A DNA stretch of 64,000 nt from Aphrocallistes beatrix (GCA_963281255.1 OY725499.1:310001-374000), one strand, 5' to 3'; positions 10,638 to 22,582 are shown, numbered from the stretch's first letter. Notes: generated by a model not told the origin, from the letters alone. Translations and numbers: made by a program.

Positions 10638-12600
10638 CATTAATGATACATTTAGTGATTGTATCTAATCTTTTCTTTGATCGATTTCCATCATATTCAC
10701 TCTTATGTACATTTAGATAGGTTATCTTATTATTTTACTTATGTCTCAATTATTATTCTATTGTATTGTGTGATTACCTTACAGTAAAACAAGTTTGAAG
10801 TGAATAGATAAAAGCTCGAAATTCATTAATTATTTTCTTCAAAGATTAATATATGTAATATTAAAACCCAGTATATGTTTCTTTTGAATAGAGACACGTG
10901 TTCGAATTATAATCAGAGTAAAACATACCATCTATCTCTGTATAGCATATACAAGTACACAACATTTAATTTGTAGGTTAAAATGTAGGAATACTACTAA
11001 TACGATATTCTTGTGATTTTTTCATGCTCATAATTATTCCACATCAAAGACAATAAAATAGTTACATTTCGTCCTCCTTTCAGGGATTCCAGAACTGGAA
11101 AATTCATTTTTTTGCCAACCGTTTACTTGCAACTTTATTTTTTCCTTCATTTTAGTTTACTTACTCACTAATTTTTTTTACTATTTTTTACCGGCATTTA
11201 GTTGGCGTGAGGAGAATAAATTATTGATCGTTTAGTACAAGTATAATACCGAAACGAGTGTGCATCTAGCGATTTGCAGAAATATTTGAGCATTTCAGAA
11301 TTTTCTTAATTTAACCATGTCCAGTTTCTCATGGTTTCTGGGAAATTTACTTGCTACTTCTTTTGCTCGTCATCCAGAATATTTACGTACTACCATTTAT
11401 TTTCCTCAAAAAAAATAAAAAGGATAGTATTTAGCAAGTAAAGAAAAAGTAGCAAGTAAATCCCTGCAACCTTCCACCTCTAAATTCCTACCTCCTACGT
11501 AATCAATTCCTGTATTCAGTTACGGATTCAAGATTTTGAAAGAAAGACCAAAAGTTATTTTTGTCACACATGGGCAACATTTGGAAAATTTATTTTGTAG
11601 GAAATATTTACATGAGATAGTAATACAATTTTGGGTTGAGCTGCTAGAACTCACCAAATTTGTCATTTTTTGCTTCAGTCTACCTTTGGATCCAGGAATC
11701 TGGAGCTCCCCTATTCAGGAGTGTCCTGCCCATAGTCCCAAGGGGGCCCGGGTTCCCAAAAATTTCTATGCCCCTAGATTTTCACTTGTTCTCCCCAGAT
11801 TTTCATTTGAGCTCTTACAAAATTTATTGAGTCATGATCTGCACCCCAATTACACTGCCACTATTTATTAACTAATGTCTCAATGGTTGCTAAACTCTAT
11901 TGTTTGGGGATACCACCAAATAAGTTATGGGTTTCAGAAAACATCTCTCTTCTTTCGATTGATGTGTAATATTTATTTTTTAATTGGAGTAATCCATTAA
12001 GAATGCCTGTAATATCCAAAGCTGAATTTTAGGATATGGTACAGTAGGGTACTGTTGAAGGATTCAGAAAGGGTGCGGTTCAACATTATTGAGTTGAGGC
12101 TATGCCTGTTAGTGCCGCACCTTCGCTATGCCTCTGTCCGCAAGGAAGTGCATGCATGCCAACCTGAGCCATGGTAAAAGTGGGACGCAGCGTTGAATTT
12201 CGCAGGACATGGCGGGACGCAAAAGAACATAGAATTAAAAAAAGCGGGACATAATGAGAAATTTCATGTAAAAGCGGGACACTCGAGATAATTAAACTCA
12301 AAAGAAGAGTGAAAAAAGAGTGAAAAATGGAAGTGGTTCCCAACTTGGGAATTGTTGACCCCTTAGGGATTAACAGATTATATCTAGTGGTCTGAAATTT
12401 TGTATTATGGTTTGTAGGAAGGGGTTTAAAAATGTAGAAAATGATTAAAAGTGGTCTATATCCAAAAAAGGTTGAAAATCGATGATGTAAGATTTTCAAA
12501 TAGAACATCCATCTTCAATTAATAATCTTGAGTGTTGACCACAAAAGCACTTAGACGGCGATGCAATTTACATTTTTTGAGATCTACTTTGTAATTGGAG
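10638..12600. other. Intergenic region with MITE remnants
   Basis: No gene is supported. Bases 11346-11464 are bounded by an inverted repeat (TTTACTTGCTACTTCTTT and its near complement), a small MITE candidate. Bases 12150-12290 contain GTGGGACGC and AGCGGGACA motifs of the GTCCCGC repeat family seen at 20400, 44150, 45240 and 63900. Bases 12331-12490 look like a degraded hAT remnant (AGTGGTTCCCAAC ... GGTTGAAAATCGATG). The short ORF at 11536-11871 lacks any recognisable feature. Confidence 0.5.
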
Positions 12601-12612
12601 CTCGATGGATTG

Positions 12613-12620
12613 CATAAATA
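12613..12620 (+). promoter_or_regulatory. TATA box of CAP gene at 12661
   Basis: CATAAATA lies 41-48 bases upstream of the ATG, followed by GTGCATTTTGCAATCAG, which is nearly identical to the region upstream of the gene at 5529. The same core (CATAAATAGT) precedes the genes at 22634 and 34173. Confidence 0.65.
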
Positions 12621-12660
12621 GTGCATTTTGCAATCAGAAAATTACAGTGAAGTAATCAAG

Positions 12661-13563
12661 ATGAAATCCTATTTGATTTTACCCGCCATAGTATTCACAA
12701 CTCTAAGTTTGATTGTTGAATCAACAATGTTTAACGAACAAATTCAACAGGAAATTGTCGACGCGATCAACACTATTCGTCAGGGTGTTTCTCCACCAGC
12801 TGCAGATATGCGTGAAATTCAATGGAGTAATTGCCTTGCAGCTGTTGCGAATGATTACCTCCATAGATGCGATGGTCCCACCCGTAATCCCGGTAGGCTA
12901 ACCGAAGCTCAAAATAGAGGATGTAATGCTTCTGAATTTAGTGTTGGTGAGAACATATACTCTACAAGTGGCATACTTGTCAGCAGCACTGCCGCAATTG
13001 ACTCCTGGGGGGCACAAAGTCTCGTTTATACCTATCCATCTGCATGTAGTGATAAATGTTTGGATTATTTTCAATTGATCTGGTCCAGCACTTCTCAAGT
13101 GGGTTGTGCTTTCCTAGATTTAAGTACTGGTTGTACAAGTGGTACAGGAACGTTGGTAATATGCGATTTCGCCGAAGGTAGTATCCCTCCTATTTCACCT
13201 TATACAGAGGGTGCTGCTTGCTCTGCTTGCACTGCCCCATTTTTTGGTTGTAATAATGGACTATGCGCAATACCACCACCAACTACACAACCCACAACAC
13301 CTACAACTAGCCCTACAACTAGCCCTACAACTAATCCTGTAACGAATGCTACAACTAATCCTGTAACTAATGCTACAACTAATCCTGTAACTAATGCTAC
13401 AACTAATCCTGTAACTAATCCTACAACTAATGCTACAGCCCCCGTAACAGCTGCAACTTCTGAACCAATTGAGGGAGCTACACCGACAAGCAATGCAAGT
13501 TCTCTCCAGATACTTTTCGCACTCGTTTATGCATCTATCTTTGCCATCACTTTTGCTTTTTAG
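12661..13563 (+). CDS. GPI-type CAP protein with expanded repeat stalk
   Basis: The protein is 300 aa: signal peptide (1-about 20), CAP domain (about 24-178), hinge (CSACTAPFFGCNNGLC), a long stalk (about 205-275) and a hydrophobic tail ending SIFAITFAF, a probable GPI signal. The stalk contains four successive TTNPVTNA-type units with many N-x-T sites, so heavy glycosylation is likely. Cavity residues are replaced as at 5529: Arg75, Glu97, Gln119, Asp135. The start is the ATG after the conserved TATA context. The stalk is about 35 residues longer than in the 5529 copy, through minisatellite expansion. Confidence 0.94.
   Translation: MKSYLILPAIVFTTLSLIVESTMFNEQIQQEIVDAINTIRQGVSPPAADMREIQWSNCLAAVANDYLHRCDGPTRNPGRLTEAQNRGCNASEFSVGENIYSTSGILVSSTAAIDSWGAQSLVYTYPSACSDKCLDYFQLIWSSTSQVGCAFLDLSTGCTSGTGTLVICDFAEGSIPPISPYTEGAACSACTAPFFGCNNGLCAIPPPTTQPTTPTTSPTTSPTTNPVTNATTNPVTNATTNPVTNATTNPVTNPTTNATAPVTAATSEPIEGATPTSNASSLQILFALVYASIFAITFAF
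13327..13434 (+). repeat. 24-base coding minisatellite in the CAP stalk
   Basis: The unit ACTAATCCTGTAACTAATGC repeats about four times in frame, plus a partial unit, and encodes NPVTNATT. Near identity between units suggests recent slippage. The count is likely to vary between individuals and alters stalk length without shifting the frame. Confidence 0.85.
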
Positions 13564-15064
13564 CATTAAAGTGATGATACTTGTACATTTGGTGATTGTA
13601 TTTAATCTTTTCTATGACCTAGTGATCTAGACTTACCCCAATCTTCCTTCATGTGTGTATTTAGATAGGCTATCTTATCCTACTATTGATGCCTCGATTA
13701 TTATTATTCTGGTGTGAAGTGTGTGATTCAGTTAATACTATTAAACTATTATAATAAATACGTCTTTTATGAAAATACGATTAATTTAAAGTAAAAAAAA
13801 CAAAATGTGGCTAGATAAAAGTTTTAAATCCATTCAGAATTTTCTGAAAAATAGAAAACAGGCGACTCCACATAATAGGACCAATCGATTAGAGGAGATT
13901 CTGGGCCTATTTAGCGGAGAATCCTATTAACCGGAAATATTTTGTATAGCTTTTATGTGTGAGAACTATTCTGGTCCTGCCGAAAGTAGTCCGATTTACT
14001 GGTGAATCTAGTGGTGATCCTACGTATTAAGTTAACTGCAGTTTGAAACTACTACTTTTAAAATATTCATCATCTTACAAATTTCTTTATACACCTGCTT
14101 CTGCAATCATTGATTTTAAAGCCGCTCGTAGTACCAGGAGTGCCTTATGGCATGAACAGCATATGACGGCTGTACTTACCTCTGTAAACAGTGGTGGTGC
14201 TAGGGGGGCAAAGGTGGGCACGTGCTCCCCTTGAAATAAGCCGTGCCGCCCCTTGCAGGTGGCACCAATTTCAAGGACACATTCGTCATTTATTTGTCCA
14301 TACATCCACATTTTTTCACTATTTATTATTATATACTAGTGTACTGTCTATACAGTCCTCAAAATACCTATGTCTTTAATAGTGCCGAAAAAAAAGAAAA
14401 TTAACAATCATTAGCTCAACCTGTTAAAAAACATACTGTTCCACTGCCATGTCCCATTAAAATACTTTGTGCCATCCTGGTTCCCCCACTTGCGTTTGCC
14501 ACTGACAGTCAGTCTGTATATCCGTACACTCGTTCCTGGGAAATCTACTGGACCAAATTACAACAAATTTGGATCATACAAGTACTTGTATATTACTTTT
14601 ATCTTCTTGATTTGATGGCATTGATGCCTCAGTGTCATTACATTATTGGGTGGATATACGTAGTATGTCATGTTATATCGAATGCCAGTCAACTCTAGCA
14701 GAAATCGACATTTCATTTTGGTAGTGGTACGAGTTGACTTTTTGGTAGTTGGGACTTGGTACGAGTAGACTAAGTGCTTTTGGATCAGTTGGTAATTGGT
14801 ACGAGTTGACTGGTTCCCACTTTGTCATGCTATTTTATCAGTTTGCATTATGATAAAATTCCAAAACAGATTATCTAAGGACTCTAGTACACTGTAACTT
14901 GGATGAAGAAATGTGATATATGAATTTATTCCTTTAATTTAATTAAATTATCTGAATAATTTAGATGCTGAAGCCAGTTTTAAGGAGAACAACTATAAAA
15001 CCGAATATTTGTCTGTGCAAGACTTTCTTATCACCAATAAAACCTACGCAATGATGTTACAGCA
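13564..15064. other. Gene-free repeat region after the first CAP cluster
   Basis: This contains a pogo-like MITE relic at about 13859-14030 (CAGGCGACTCCACATAATAG, then CCTATTAACCGGAAA). The CAP-flank block at 14040-14620 is interrupted by a CAGTGG...CCACTG insertion. Three copies of GGTACGAGTTGACT-like sequence lie at about 14715-14815, with the complement CCAGTCAACTC at about 14688. A diverged CAP-flank block lies at 14865-15000. No gene is seen. Confidence 0.5.
14189..14504. mobile_element. CAGTGG-type insertion interrupting the CAP-flank block
   Basis: The ends are CAGTGGTGGTGCTAGG and GCGTTTGCCACTG. The flanking block is continuous at about 330-350 in the first copy, so this is an insertion. 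The target duplication is not clear (TCTGTA occurs on both sides but at different offsets). It is probably a non-autonomous hAT relative. Confidence 0.55.
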
Positions 15065-15604
15065 TCCTTACCAGTAAAACTCAATTAACCTATCTATCTA
15101 TATCTATATATCTGTAACAAATTGATTGAAAAAACTTCCAGGCACAGAAAGCTGAACTTTGACATGTGGGGGTCTTTTGGCTATGGCTCCACTAAGTTCT
15201 GACCTCAGACGAAAATGTCGACTCATGGAATTATGACGTCATTGTAACCTTTTTTTCATAATTAGAAATTTCAGTTTTTCGACTATAACTCAGCCATTTT
15301 AGGTGATAGAAGGCTTAATAGAACGTGTAGAATGTGTTTAATAGAATGTGTATATTAATATATCTCACATATGATGCAACTATCATCAAAAAAATGATGA
15401 CTCATCACTCTGTTATTACGTCATCATTACGCATCAAAATTTGAAAAAAAGATTTTTCATGTGATATCGATTATAATTGTAGGACAGAGGTATTTAGAGA
15501 TGTTATCTCCCTTACAATTAAGCAATGTGGCCCCAGGCGCCTAAAGGGCGCCTCCGGGGGACACAAAGTGTTTGTCAGCCGCGCAGCGCAAGCAAGCGAA
15601 GCAC
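15065..15604 (+). mobile_element. Helitron-like element, older copy
   Basis: It starts TCCTTACCAGTAAAACTC after a host A, passes through a TATC-rich stretch, and matches the copy at 19494-20068 along its length, including GATGACTCATCA and the GCGCAGCGCAAGCAAGCGAA tail. The 3' end is degraded. It does not encode a protein. Confidence 0.72.
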
Positions 15605-17096
15605 AGTGGTCGAAAATGGTAAATTAGGAGAAGTAGGTATTTAGAAACGAGATAGACCTATGAAATGTATTATCAATGTATAGTATATCGACCATGATAG
15701 ACCATTTTGTCAACTCCAATCATTCATATGGCTTCGCGTTTGTTGATTATGACGTCATCATGTGAATGCACAAACATTTAAATTTTAAATCCTATTTAAT
15801 TGATATTTAGAAACGAGATAGACCTATGAAATGTACTATTATCAATGTATAGTATAATCATGGATATTTCTTCGTTTGCTAGATAATTCATGGAACTATT
15901 GTTACAATATCTAGAAAACAACTTGTCTTCATATAGCCATAGCAATCATTGTAATCTCTGATCAATTCGGGTGTGTGTTCAAGCAATTTATGTTGGAGTA
16001 ATGCTGACCCATGGAAAATTGTTAATTATGAATTCGTATTCGTATATAGAGATCATAGGTTTATATAATGAATTATGAAATGTCTTATAAGAGCATTACA
16101 AGTAACCAAGTTGAATGTCAAAGTGGCAGATGTACGTTGGTGGTATGATGTGCTAACTTCGCACAATAAAGTAGAATTGATATATACATATTATGTTGCA
16201 TTTGTACAATAATACTTAAGAAAAGTTAATCATGGCCCCCAATATATACAGACTTAATGTTGCTATGTTAAGAGGTATTGTCATACCAGCTATTATTATA
16301 GTAACTTATTCAATGCATGTGCAAGTAAAACCTTAGAAACCATTGAAGTCACATAAATTGTTTTCGGTTGCCTTTTTTTATGAATAAATAATTGCAAGAA
16401 CAGGGGCATAGCCTGGTTTTACTGAATGGGCCTACAGAGGGGTTGCGGGTCTGGAGTTTGGGTCTGCAGAGAGGCTGTGGGTCGGTAATTTGGGCCTGCC
16501 TCCAGGTTTTTGGCTACGCCTATGTGCAAGAATGAATTCTATTTTTTTCACTAAATCGGCGGTTTTCGACACCCATAAATTGAACTAAATCTATGTTTGG
16601 GGCAACTTTTGGCATTCGAGATAAAAGTCTATTTCATAACAAATTTAATGATCTTTCAAATACGGCTAGTGATTTAGTACGCATCTCAGCACATTGGGTT
16701 TCCGGTTACCCAAAAAAGATGTTGGACAATGAAAAGCATAGAAATAATACTAATTTAGGGATAGACAATAGCAGAAAAATGGTCGTATCTAGCTTAAAGT
16801 TCTTACTTTCATTGAATTCTACGCTAAAAAATGTTATAGAAGAAATGTCATCAGCAAAAAAAATCAATGTTTACATTGTCAAATTATTTGAGGAATAACG
16901 TAGTTTTTTTCAGCTAATTACCAAACAATATGTATAGTAGCGAACCCTCAAATTCCAAGTATCATAAATAGAGAAATAGAGGCAATATTATTCTGTGATC
17001 GTTTTAATCTATCACAATAGAAACTAAACTTAATTTTAAGTACTAAATCCGTTAAAATTATTAGTATGAATCTTTTACTTAATTCACTAGTTTGGA
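15605..17096. other. Intergenic region, no supported gene
   Basis: This is AT-rich sequence. Two copies of a block (TTAGAAACGAGATAGACCTATGAAATG) lie at about 15637 and 15805. A small hAT-type MITE is listed separately (16401-16524). A 101-codon ORF at 16593-16898 has no recognisable domain, signal peptide or conserved copy. Confidence 0.45.
16401..16524. mobile_element. 124-base hAT-type MITE, GGCGTAGCC family
   Basis: Termini CAGGGGCATAGCCTGG and TTGGCTACGCCTATG are flanked by perfect 8-base duplications TGCAAGAA (16393-16400, 16525-16532). The interior repeats GGGTCTG and TTTGGG motifs. The same family occurs at 62893-63324. Confidence 0.85.
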
Positions 17097-17373
17097 CCAC
17101 TGTGCGAAGCGCGCTTGTTATAAATTAAAACGCAATGGTTTTTTTGTTTGTGCAAATTGATTGAGGAACTGGGTGGTGGTCGAAACGTGAAATTTGGCAC
17201 ACAGGTAAATAATAATCAGGCTAGAAGGAAATCGAAGATCTAAGCGAAATCTTCCCTGAGATAGGTGAGAAATTGTGTTGACCAATGAAATTCGGTTATT
17301 TTATGATACAAATACATTAGGATCTAAACAGTAGTGACTTATGCAAACAATCAAAAGCAAGCGAAGCTCGCTT
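17097..17373 (+). mobile_element. Diverged Helitron-like remnants
   Basis: One tail ending GCGAAGCGCGCTTG lies at about 17104-17117. A second unit starts with CAAATTGATTGAGGAACTG and ends with AAGCGAAGCTCGCTTG at about 17371. Both tails are followed by T, as in the better copies. The middle portions are strongly diverged. Confidence 0.55.
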
Positions 17374-17488
17374 GTAATAAAATAATATCAGAAGAATTGT
17401 CAAATATTTATTAGCTGTTAAAAAATAACAAAACAGAGATTTGTATAAAGTTTCTAAATCCATTCAGAATTTCTGAAAAATAGGAATA

Positions 17489-17850
17489 CAGTCGACTCCG
17501 CTTAATAGGATCACATCGGTCAGAGGACATTTTGGCCCGATTGAGCGGAGACCCTATTAACCGAAAATATTTTGTATTAGCTTCTATGTGTGATAATTAT
17601 TCTGGTCCTGCCAAAAGTTTTTCGATTAAGTCAGCGGTTTTCAACCTTTTTGGCTCTGGACCCCAAATAGCAATTTTGCTATACTCTGTGGACCCCTCCG
17701 ATTAACTGTAACACACATCGAATCCTGTGGAGCCCCTAATATCTTCTACGGACCACTAAGGGGTCCATGGACCCTATGTTGGGAACCACTAGTTTAAGCG
17801 GTCGGCTCGATTAACTCTGAGGTTCGGAAGTCTATTCTGTCCTGCAGCCA
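17489..17850. mobile_element. Pogo-like MITE with a nested hAT-type element
   Basis: It starts CAGTCGACTCCGCTTAATAG after a TA and contains CCTATTAACCGAAAA. At 17632-17792 it is split by CAGCGGTTTTCAACC...GGGAACCACTAG, a degraded hAT-type MITE. The outer family recurs at 13859, 21482, 35405, 45901 and 62757. Confidence 0.65.
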
Positions 17851-18579
17851 TCCCATCTAGGGGGCTAGCACACCCCCTGAAAATGTTCTATACCTTCTTT
17901 GACCCCTCTGAGATCCAAGGCTGGATCCCACCCTGGTTAAGGCGCCATTAAAAAATGACGTTAGCACTTTTCCAATTATGCTATATTATTTATTATAAGC
18001 AAAATTTAACGCCAATTAACCCTCTCATTAATGCCGAACTGACTTTTAAATGCTTTTCAGATACGAATAATATTTTTTCTAAATACCTTGGATCTTAGAG
18101 GGAGTAAAGAAGAACATTTTCAGGGAGTGCATTTGTATAGAACTATTTTTTCTTTGTCCACTAGGTATTGTTCTATTGTATATTTACTATAATACATGAT
18201 TACAATATCCCAATTTATCGTGTAATAAAAAGTGGAATACCGTTAAAATTTATGAAAAGTCTAGTTAATTAAACGCAAATTGCTGAGGTACATAGGCGGA
18301 GCGAGAAATTTCCATATAGAGAGGCTATTTAATAATAGCAAGCGCGCTTCGCTTGTTTGCGCTGTGCGACTTGCGGACACTGTCCGTCCGCAGAGTCGCC
18401 CTGCGGGCGCCTGTAGTTACTCAATATAACCAATTTTTTTGCTTTATAAAAATATTGTAAACAAAAGGTAACGAATAATTTCTCATTTGGATCCGAAAAT
18501 ATAATATTCGAAATCTACACCCCCAAAAACCCAATGTCACCGTTGAAAGCCAGTTAGCACATAACAATCATTTCAAAAG
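17851..18579. other. Intergenic region, no gene
   Basis: Bases about 18150-18240 resemble 20630-20720, and 18225-18285 resemble 44318-44365 inverted. A reversed Helitron-like tail (CAAGCGCGCTTCGCTTG) lies at about 18341. No ORF is supported. Confidence 0.45.
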
Positions 18580-18779
18580 NNNNNNNNNNNNNNNNNNNNN
18601 NNNNNNNNNNNNNNNNNNNNNNNNNNNNNNNNNNNNNNNNNNNNNNNNNNNNNNNNNNNNNNNNNNNNNNNNNNNNNNNNNNNNNNNNNNNNNNNNNNNN
18701 NNNNNNNNNNNNNNNNNNNNNNNNNNNNNNNNNNNNNNNNNNNNNNNNNNNNNNNNNNNNNNNNNNNNNNNNNNNNNNN
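18580..18779. other. Assembly gap of 200 N
   Basis: Exactly 200 consecutive N, a placeholder scaffold gap. The true distance and content are unknown, so the order of sequence across this point depends on the scaffolding. Confidence 1.
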
Positions 18780-18849
18780 TGCCTTTCTCTCTTTTTTCTC
18801 TCGCGTCTTATTTGAGCTCCAGATCTGTGCATTTTCAGAAGAAATATAG

Positions 18850-19306
18850 CAGAGGTTCTTAACCTGGGGGGCGTCATGATCATTTCAGGGGGCGTGGTAT
18901 TTGATTTCGAATTTAGCATTTTGATTTTTTCAAGTGTATAAATCAATAAATTTTTGACATGGCTAGTACTTACACATTTGAAGCTTGGTACCCCGAATAT
19001 CATCCATAATCTGAATTTAGAATCTGATTTTAAAAAGGACAAATAATCACCTCGTTATAGCCCACTTGGTTATAATGGGACTTCAGTGTGTATGTATATA
19101 TCCTATAGACAATTTATACCTCCCTAACCGGTATTACAATCCTCCACTAATTCAATAATACTTTACCCAATCAATTAATCAGTTACTCGATTAATCAAAA
19201 TAATTAAAATGTGTACTTTTAACAAATATATTTCAAAGTCAAGGGGGCATAACGATTTAATGGTTATAAAAGGGGGGCGTAAGGACAAAAAGGTTAAGAA
19301 CCCCTG
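18850..19306. mobile_element. 457-base hAT-type MITE
   Basis: Ends CAGAGGTTCTTAACCTGG and AGGTTAAGAACCCCTG are flanked by perfect 8-base duplications AAATATAG (18842-18849, 19307-19314). GGGGGCGT motifs lie inside each end. The CAGxGGTTCT terminus is the hAT-Charlie type. There is no coding capacity. Confidence 0.87.
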
Positions 19307-19493
19307 AAATATAGGATGTACGATACGAATTTGTTTTGAAATTATATTTGAAAATACATTGTACATGTTTATATACAACACAAGTATAACGAAGTAATTA
19401 ATGAATAATTATCACATACACACTGTCAAGGGGTAATTTTACAATAAAGTAACATAATACCTATGTAATAATTTGCATAACTTATTGTGATAA

Positions 19494-20068
19494 TCCTTAC
19501 TATTAAAACTCGATTAATGTATATTTATTTATATATTTATATAAATATATATAATATATATATATATATATATCTGTAACGAATTGATTGAAGAAACTGT
19601 CAGGCCCAGAAAGCTGATTTTTGGCATGCGGGAGTCTTTTGACTATGACTCCAGTAAGTTCTGAGCTCAGACGAAAATGTCGACTCATCATGGAATTATG
19701 ACGTCATTGTCACATTTTTAAAAGTTAAGCAACACAGTTATTCGGGTATAACTCAGCCATTATAGGAGATAGAAGGCTGAAATTTTAATAGAATATGTAT
19801 CCTAATACGTCTCACATATGATGCAACTATCATCAAAAAATGATGACTCATCACTTTGCTATGACGTCATCATTACTCATCAAAATTTTACAAATTGACA
19901 AATTTGGTGTTTTTTCGAGTGATATCGATTTTAAAACTAAGATGGACATATTTAGAGATGATATATCCCGTTTAATTAACCAATGTCACCACCAGGCGAC
20001 CGAAGGGATCCTCCGGCGGACACGAAGTGTCCGCCAGCCGCGCAGCGCAAGCAAGCGAAGCGCGCTTG
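19494..20068 (+). mobile_element. Non-autonomous Helitron-like element
   Basis: This 575-base element starts TCCTTACTATTAAAACTCG immediately after A and ends GCGAAGCGCGCTTG immediately before T, with no target duplication. A perfect hairpin (GGCGGACAC, loop GAA, GTGTCCGCC) lies shortly before the 3' end. A TA-rich stretch follows the 5' end. TC at 5', a 3' hairpin and A/T insertion are Helitron hallmarks; the terminal CTTG differs from the usual CTRR. It carries TGACTCA at 19844 and TGACGTCA at 19699 and 19862. No Rep/helicase ORF is present. Confidence 0.82.
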
Positions 20069-20389
20069 TTACTAGTATATTGCATTTAAATTGAGATAAT
20101 TATATTGCAATTATGCAATATAATTATCACACTATGTTAAGAAAACCATTGATATCATAATTTCAGTTTTAATGGTTCTAGATTCTAGCCTTTGCAATTA
20201 AATTTTAACACTAATAGTTTTATCACATTGTGGTAAAAAAGTATTGATACTATCAATTTGAGTTAAATTTGCAATTAGATCCAATGACTTTAATGACAAA
20301 TTTTAGCCTCTAATTTAAGGTTCCTTCGGGTTATGGGCCCCCATCATGGTATGGGCCCCAGGGCAGTGCCCCGGCTGTCCCACCCTCTC

Positions 20390-20530
20390 GTAGGTCCTGG
20401 TCCTATACACTGAAAAGTGTGACAATTCCACTTTTTAGAGCTTTATCGCGGGACAACACTTTCAACATATGTCCGAAAAAGCGGGGCGTCCCGCCAATAC
20501 GCAACATTTGGCAAGTATGTGTATGAACTC
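20390..20530 (-). repeat. GTCCCGC / CATACTTGCCAA repeat family member
   Basis: It contains GCGGGACAAC, GTCCGAAAAAGCGGGGC and TTGGCAAGTATGTGTATG. Related copies lie at 12150, 44140-44210, 45235-45330 and 63900-64000. The family ends with CATACTTGCCAA. It is probably a non-autonomous DNA transposon; the superfamily was not determined. Confidence 0.5.
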
Positions 20531-21481
20531 GCAGACAAAATTCCAAACATACCCCGTAATCTGGTAATACATTGGGCCGTCCATACATAATATGTACGAC
20601 GTCTATGATTGGAATTTATACCATTTGTATAGAAATATTTTTTTCTTTATCAACTAGGTATTCTTCTGTTGTCTATCCACTATAATACATGCTTACAATA
20701 TCCCAATTTACGATGTAATCCTTGTACTTGTAATCTACATGTGATCTATTCATTGAAGAAACAGAATTCCACAAATAATTGAATTTGTGCGAGGATTATT
20801 GAAACCTCTCATTAATGAGACGTATGAAGAAGCAACACATCTTTTAGTGTACTTCATACGTAGTATACAGTTAGTATTACGGAGCTATATCTCACGCTAT
20901 GATGTGGAAATAGAAATTTTTTATGGCTACTGCACCCCACAGTATATCGTCGCACTATTTGGTTGCTATACGTAATATGTTATGCACGATAGTTCTTAAT
21001 AAATGATCAGCTTACACTAAACAATGCTAAAACAGATTATCTCATAGAGGCTAAGTACACTGTAAACTTGGATGATGACTTGTGTGATAAGAATTTATTA
21101 ATTAGCTGAATAATTTAGATGTTAAAGCCAGGTTTATGGACAATAACTACAAAACCGAATATTTTTCTATTGCCACACTTTCATGATAATTATTAATCTT
21201 CAAAGGATTATAAATTTGTGGACATGATATCATTAATTAAATTAGTGGACTGTTTAAACGTGTTGGAATTTGAGAATATTGATTTAGGATTCATGTAGGT
21301 ATTCAAACGTTATTTTCTTGGTGATTAATGCAGGGAAAATATTGAATTTTTATCAAGGAGAGCATATTTGGACTTTCTTTTAGTTTTGAGAATGAGAAGA
21401 GTAGAGCAAACTCAATACATACATGCCAACTGTCCTGTTTTTGGTAGGACGTCCTGATTTTTTATCTCTTTTTATCCACTA

Positions 21482-21660
21482 CAGTAGACTACGCCTAATA
21501 TTGTCAGATCGATTAGAAGTCATTCTGCCCCGATTAAGCGGAGAACCCTATTAACCGAAAATATTAGCTTGTGTGTGAGAGCTACTCCGGTCTTACCAAA
21601 AGTGGCCCGATTAAGCAGTTGACCCGATTAAACAGCGACCCTATTTAGCTGAGTCGACTG
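21482..21660. mobile_element. 179-base pogo-like MITE
   Basis: It starts CAGTAGACTACGCCTAATA and ends GCTGAGTCGACTG, flanked by TA on both sides. It contains CCGATTAAGCGGAGAACCC. TA duplication and CAGT termini fit the Tc1/mariner-pogo superfamily. Confidence 0.75.
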
Positions 21661-22023
21661 TAATTTGATTTACGGCTTGTCCCCCTCTGCCCCCAGACTT
21701 TTTAATTCATTTATATTTCTAAATTTGGTATAGTAAGTATGTATTTAGAAAGTAAACTTCTGAAATGATCTACAATAAGATTGTGCACAAAATATAACAG
21801 TACAGGAAAGGGACTTTAGGGAGGTGTTTCGTGTGCCTCTCTCAGGATTTCGCGTTCCACCCATCTGAGGGTCATAGCCATCGACACGAGCTAGTCCTGT
21901 TTCAACCGGGACACTTGGAGCTGCACTAATATTCCAATCAATTTTTAAATTGGAGCTCAGATTGGCTTGGATTCACAAACTAGAGATAGATCCAGGTGGA
22001 AGTTTCTTGGTGCCAGGACAACC

Positions 22024-22330
22024 AGTAGTGGATCCAAGAGACCTTAATTTAGAAGGGCCTGGCCAACTTGAATTCGACTGTCCTAGAATTAGAAGACCAG
22101 CGTTAATGCAGGGACGTAGCCAGGATTTGGGATTTGGAGTCCAAAGCGAGCTAATAAAAGGGTCTGGGGTCCAAGCCCACCCATAAAGTTTTCAAATCTT
22201 AGACGCTGAAATATCGATCTACAGCTTTTCTAACCATCTGTAGAGCAATAATTTCGATCTAATTTATTTTATTATTCGTTCACTTTGATGCGAAAGCAAC
22301 AGTTGTTTCTTCTCGCTAGAAACTATACTA
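22024..22330 (+). mobile_element. hAT-type element of the TGGCGGCT family, degraded
   Basis: It starts near AGTAGTGGATCCAAGAGACC, contains GGGACGTAGCCAGGATTTG and CTGAAATATCGATCTACAG, and aligns with 2572-2917 and, inverted, with 34510-34810. It is present in both arms of the inverted duplication, so it inserted before the duplication. Confidence 0.65.
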
Positions 22331-22582
22331 TAATTAAATTAACTATTCCAAATTCAAGGATCAAAAGCTTAATTTTTTAATCAACTCAACTTCTAGAACA
22401 AAAGGGTAAATACATAGAGATTAACATGGGCTACATTACTTATAAGTGTAATTAATTCAAAGCAAATGAACTCTTAGATTTAATGAATATTGAATGTGAT
22501 ATTACCTTATAGAGCAACTAAAAATGCAATTAACATGTCGAGAATGGGAATAAATACTTATTGAGTAACTCTCAGCGAATTA

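Noticed and set aside
13200-13566. Antisense ORFs rich in Gly/Val or Cys/Ser opposite the CAP stalk
   Set aside because: They are shadows of the repetitive stalk codons on the opposite strand.
14690-14825. GGTACGAGTTGACT repeats as a regulatory array
   Set aside because: Three imperfect copies plus a complementary start look more like a small decayed MITE; there is no second locus in the window to support function.
16593-16898. 101-codon ORF starting MFGATFGIRDKS
   Set aside because: No signal peptide, domain, paralogue in the window or promoter signal; the length is within chance for AT-rich DNA.
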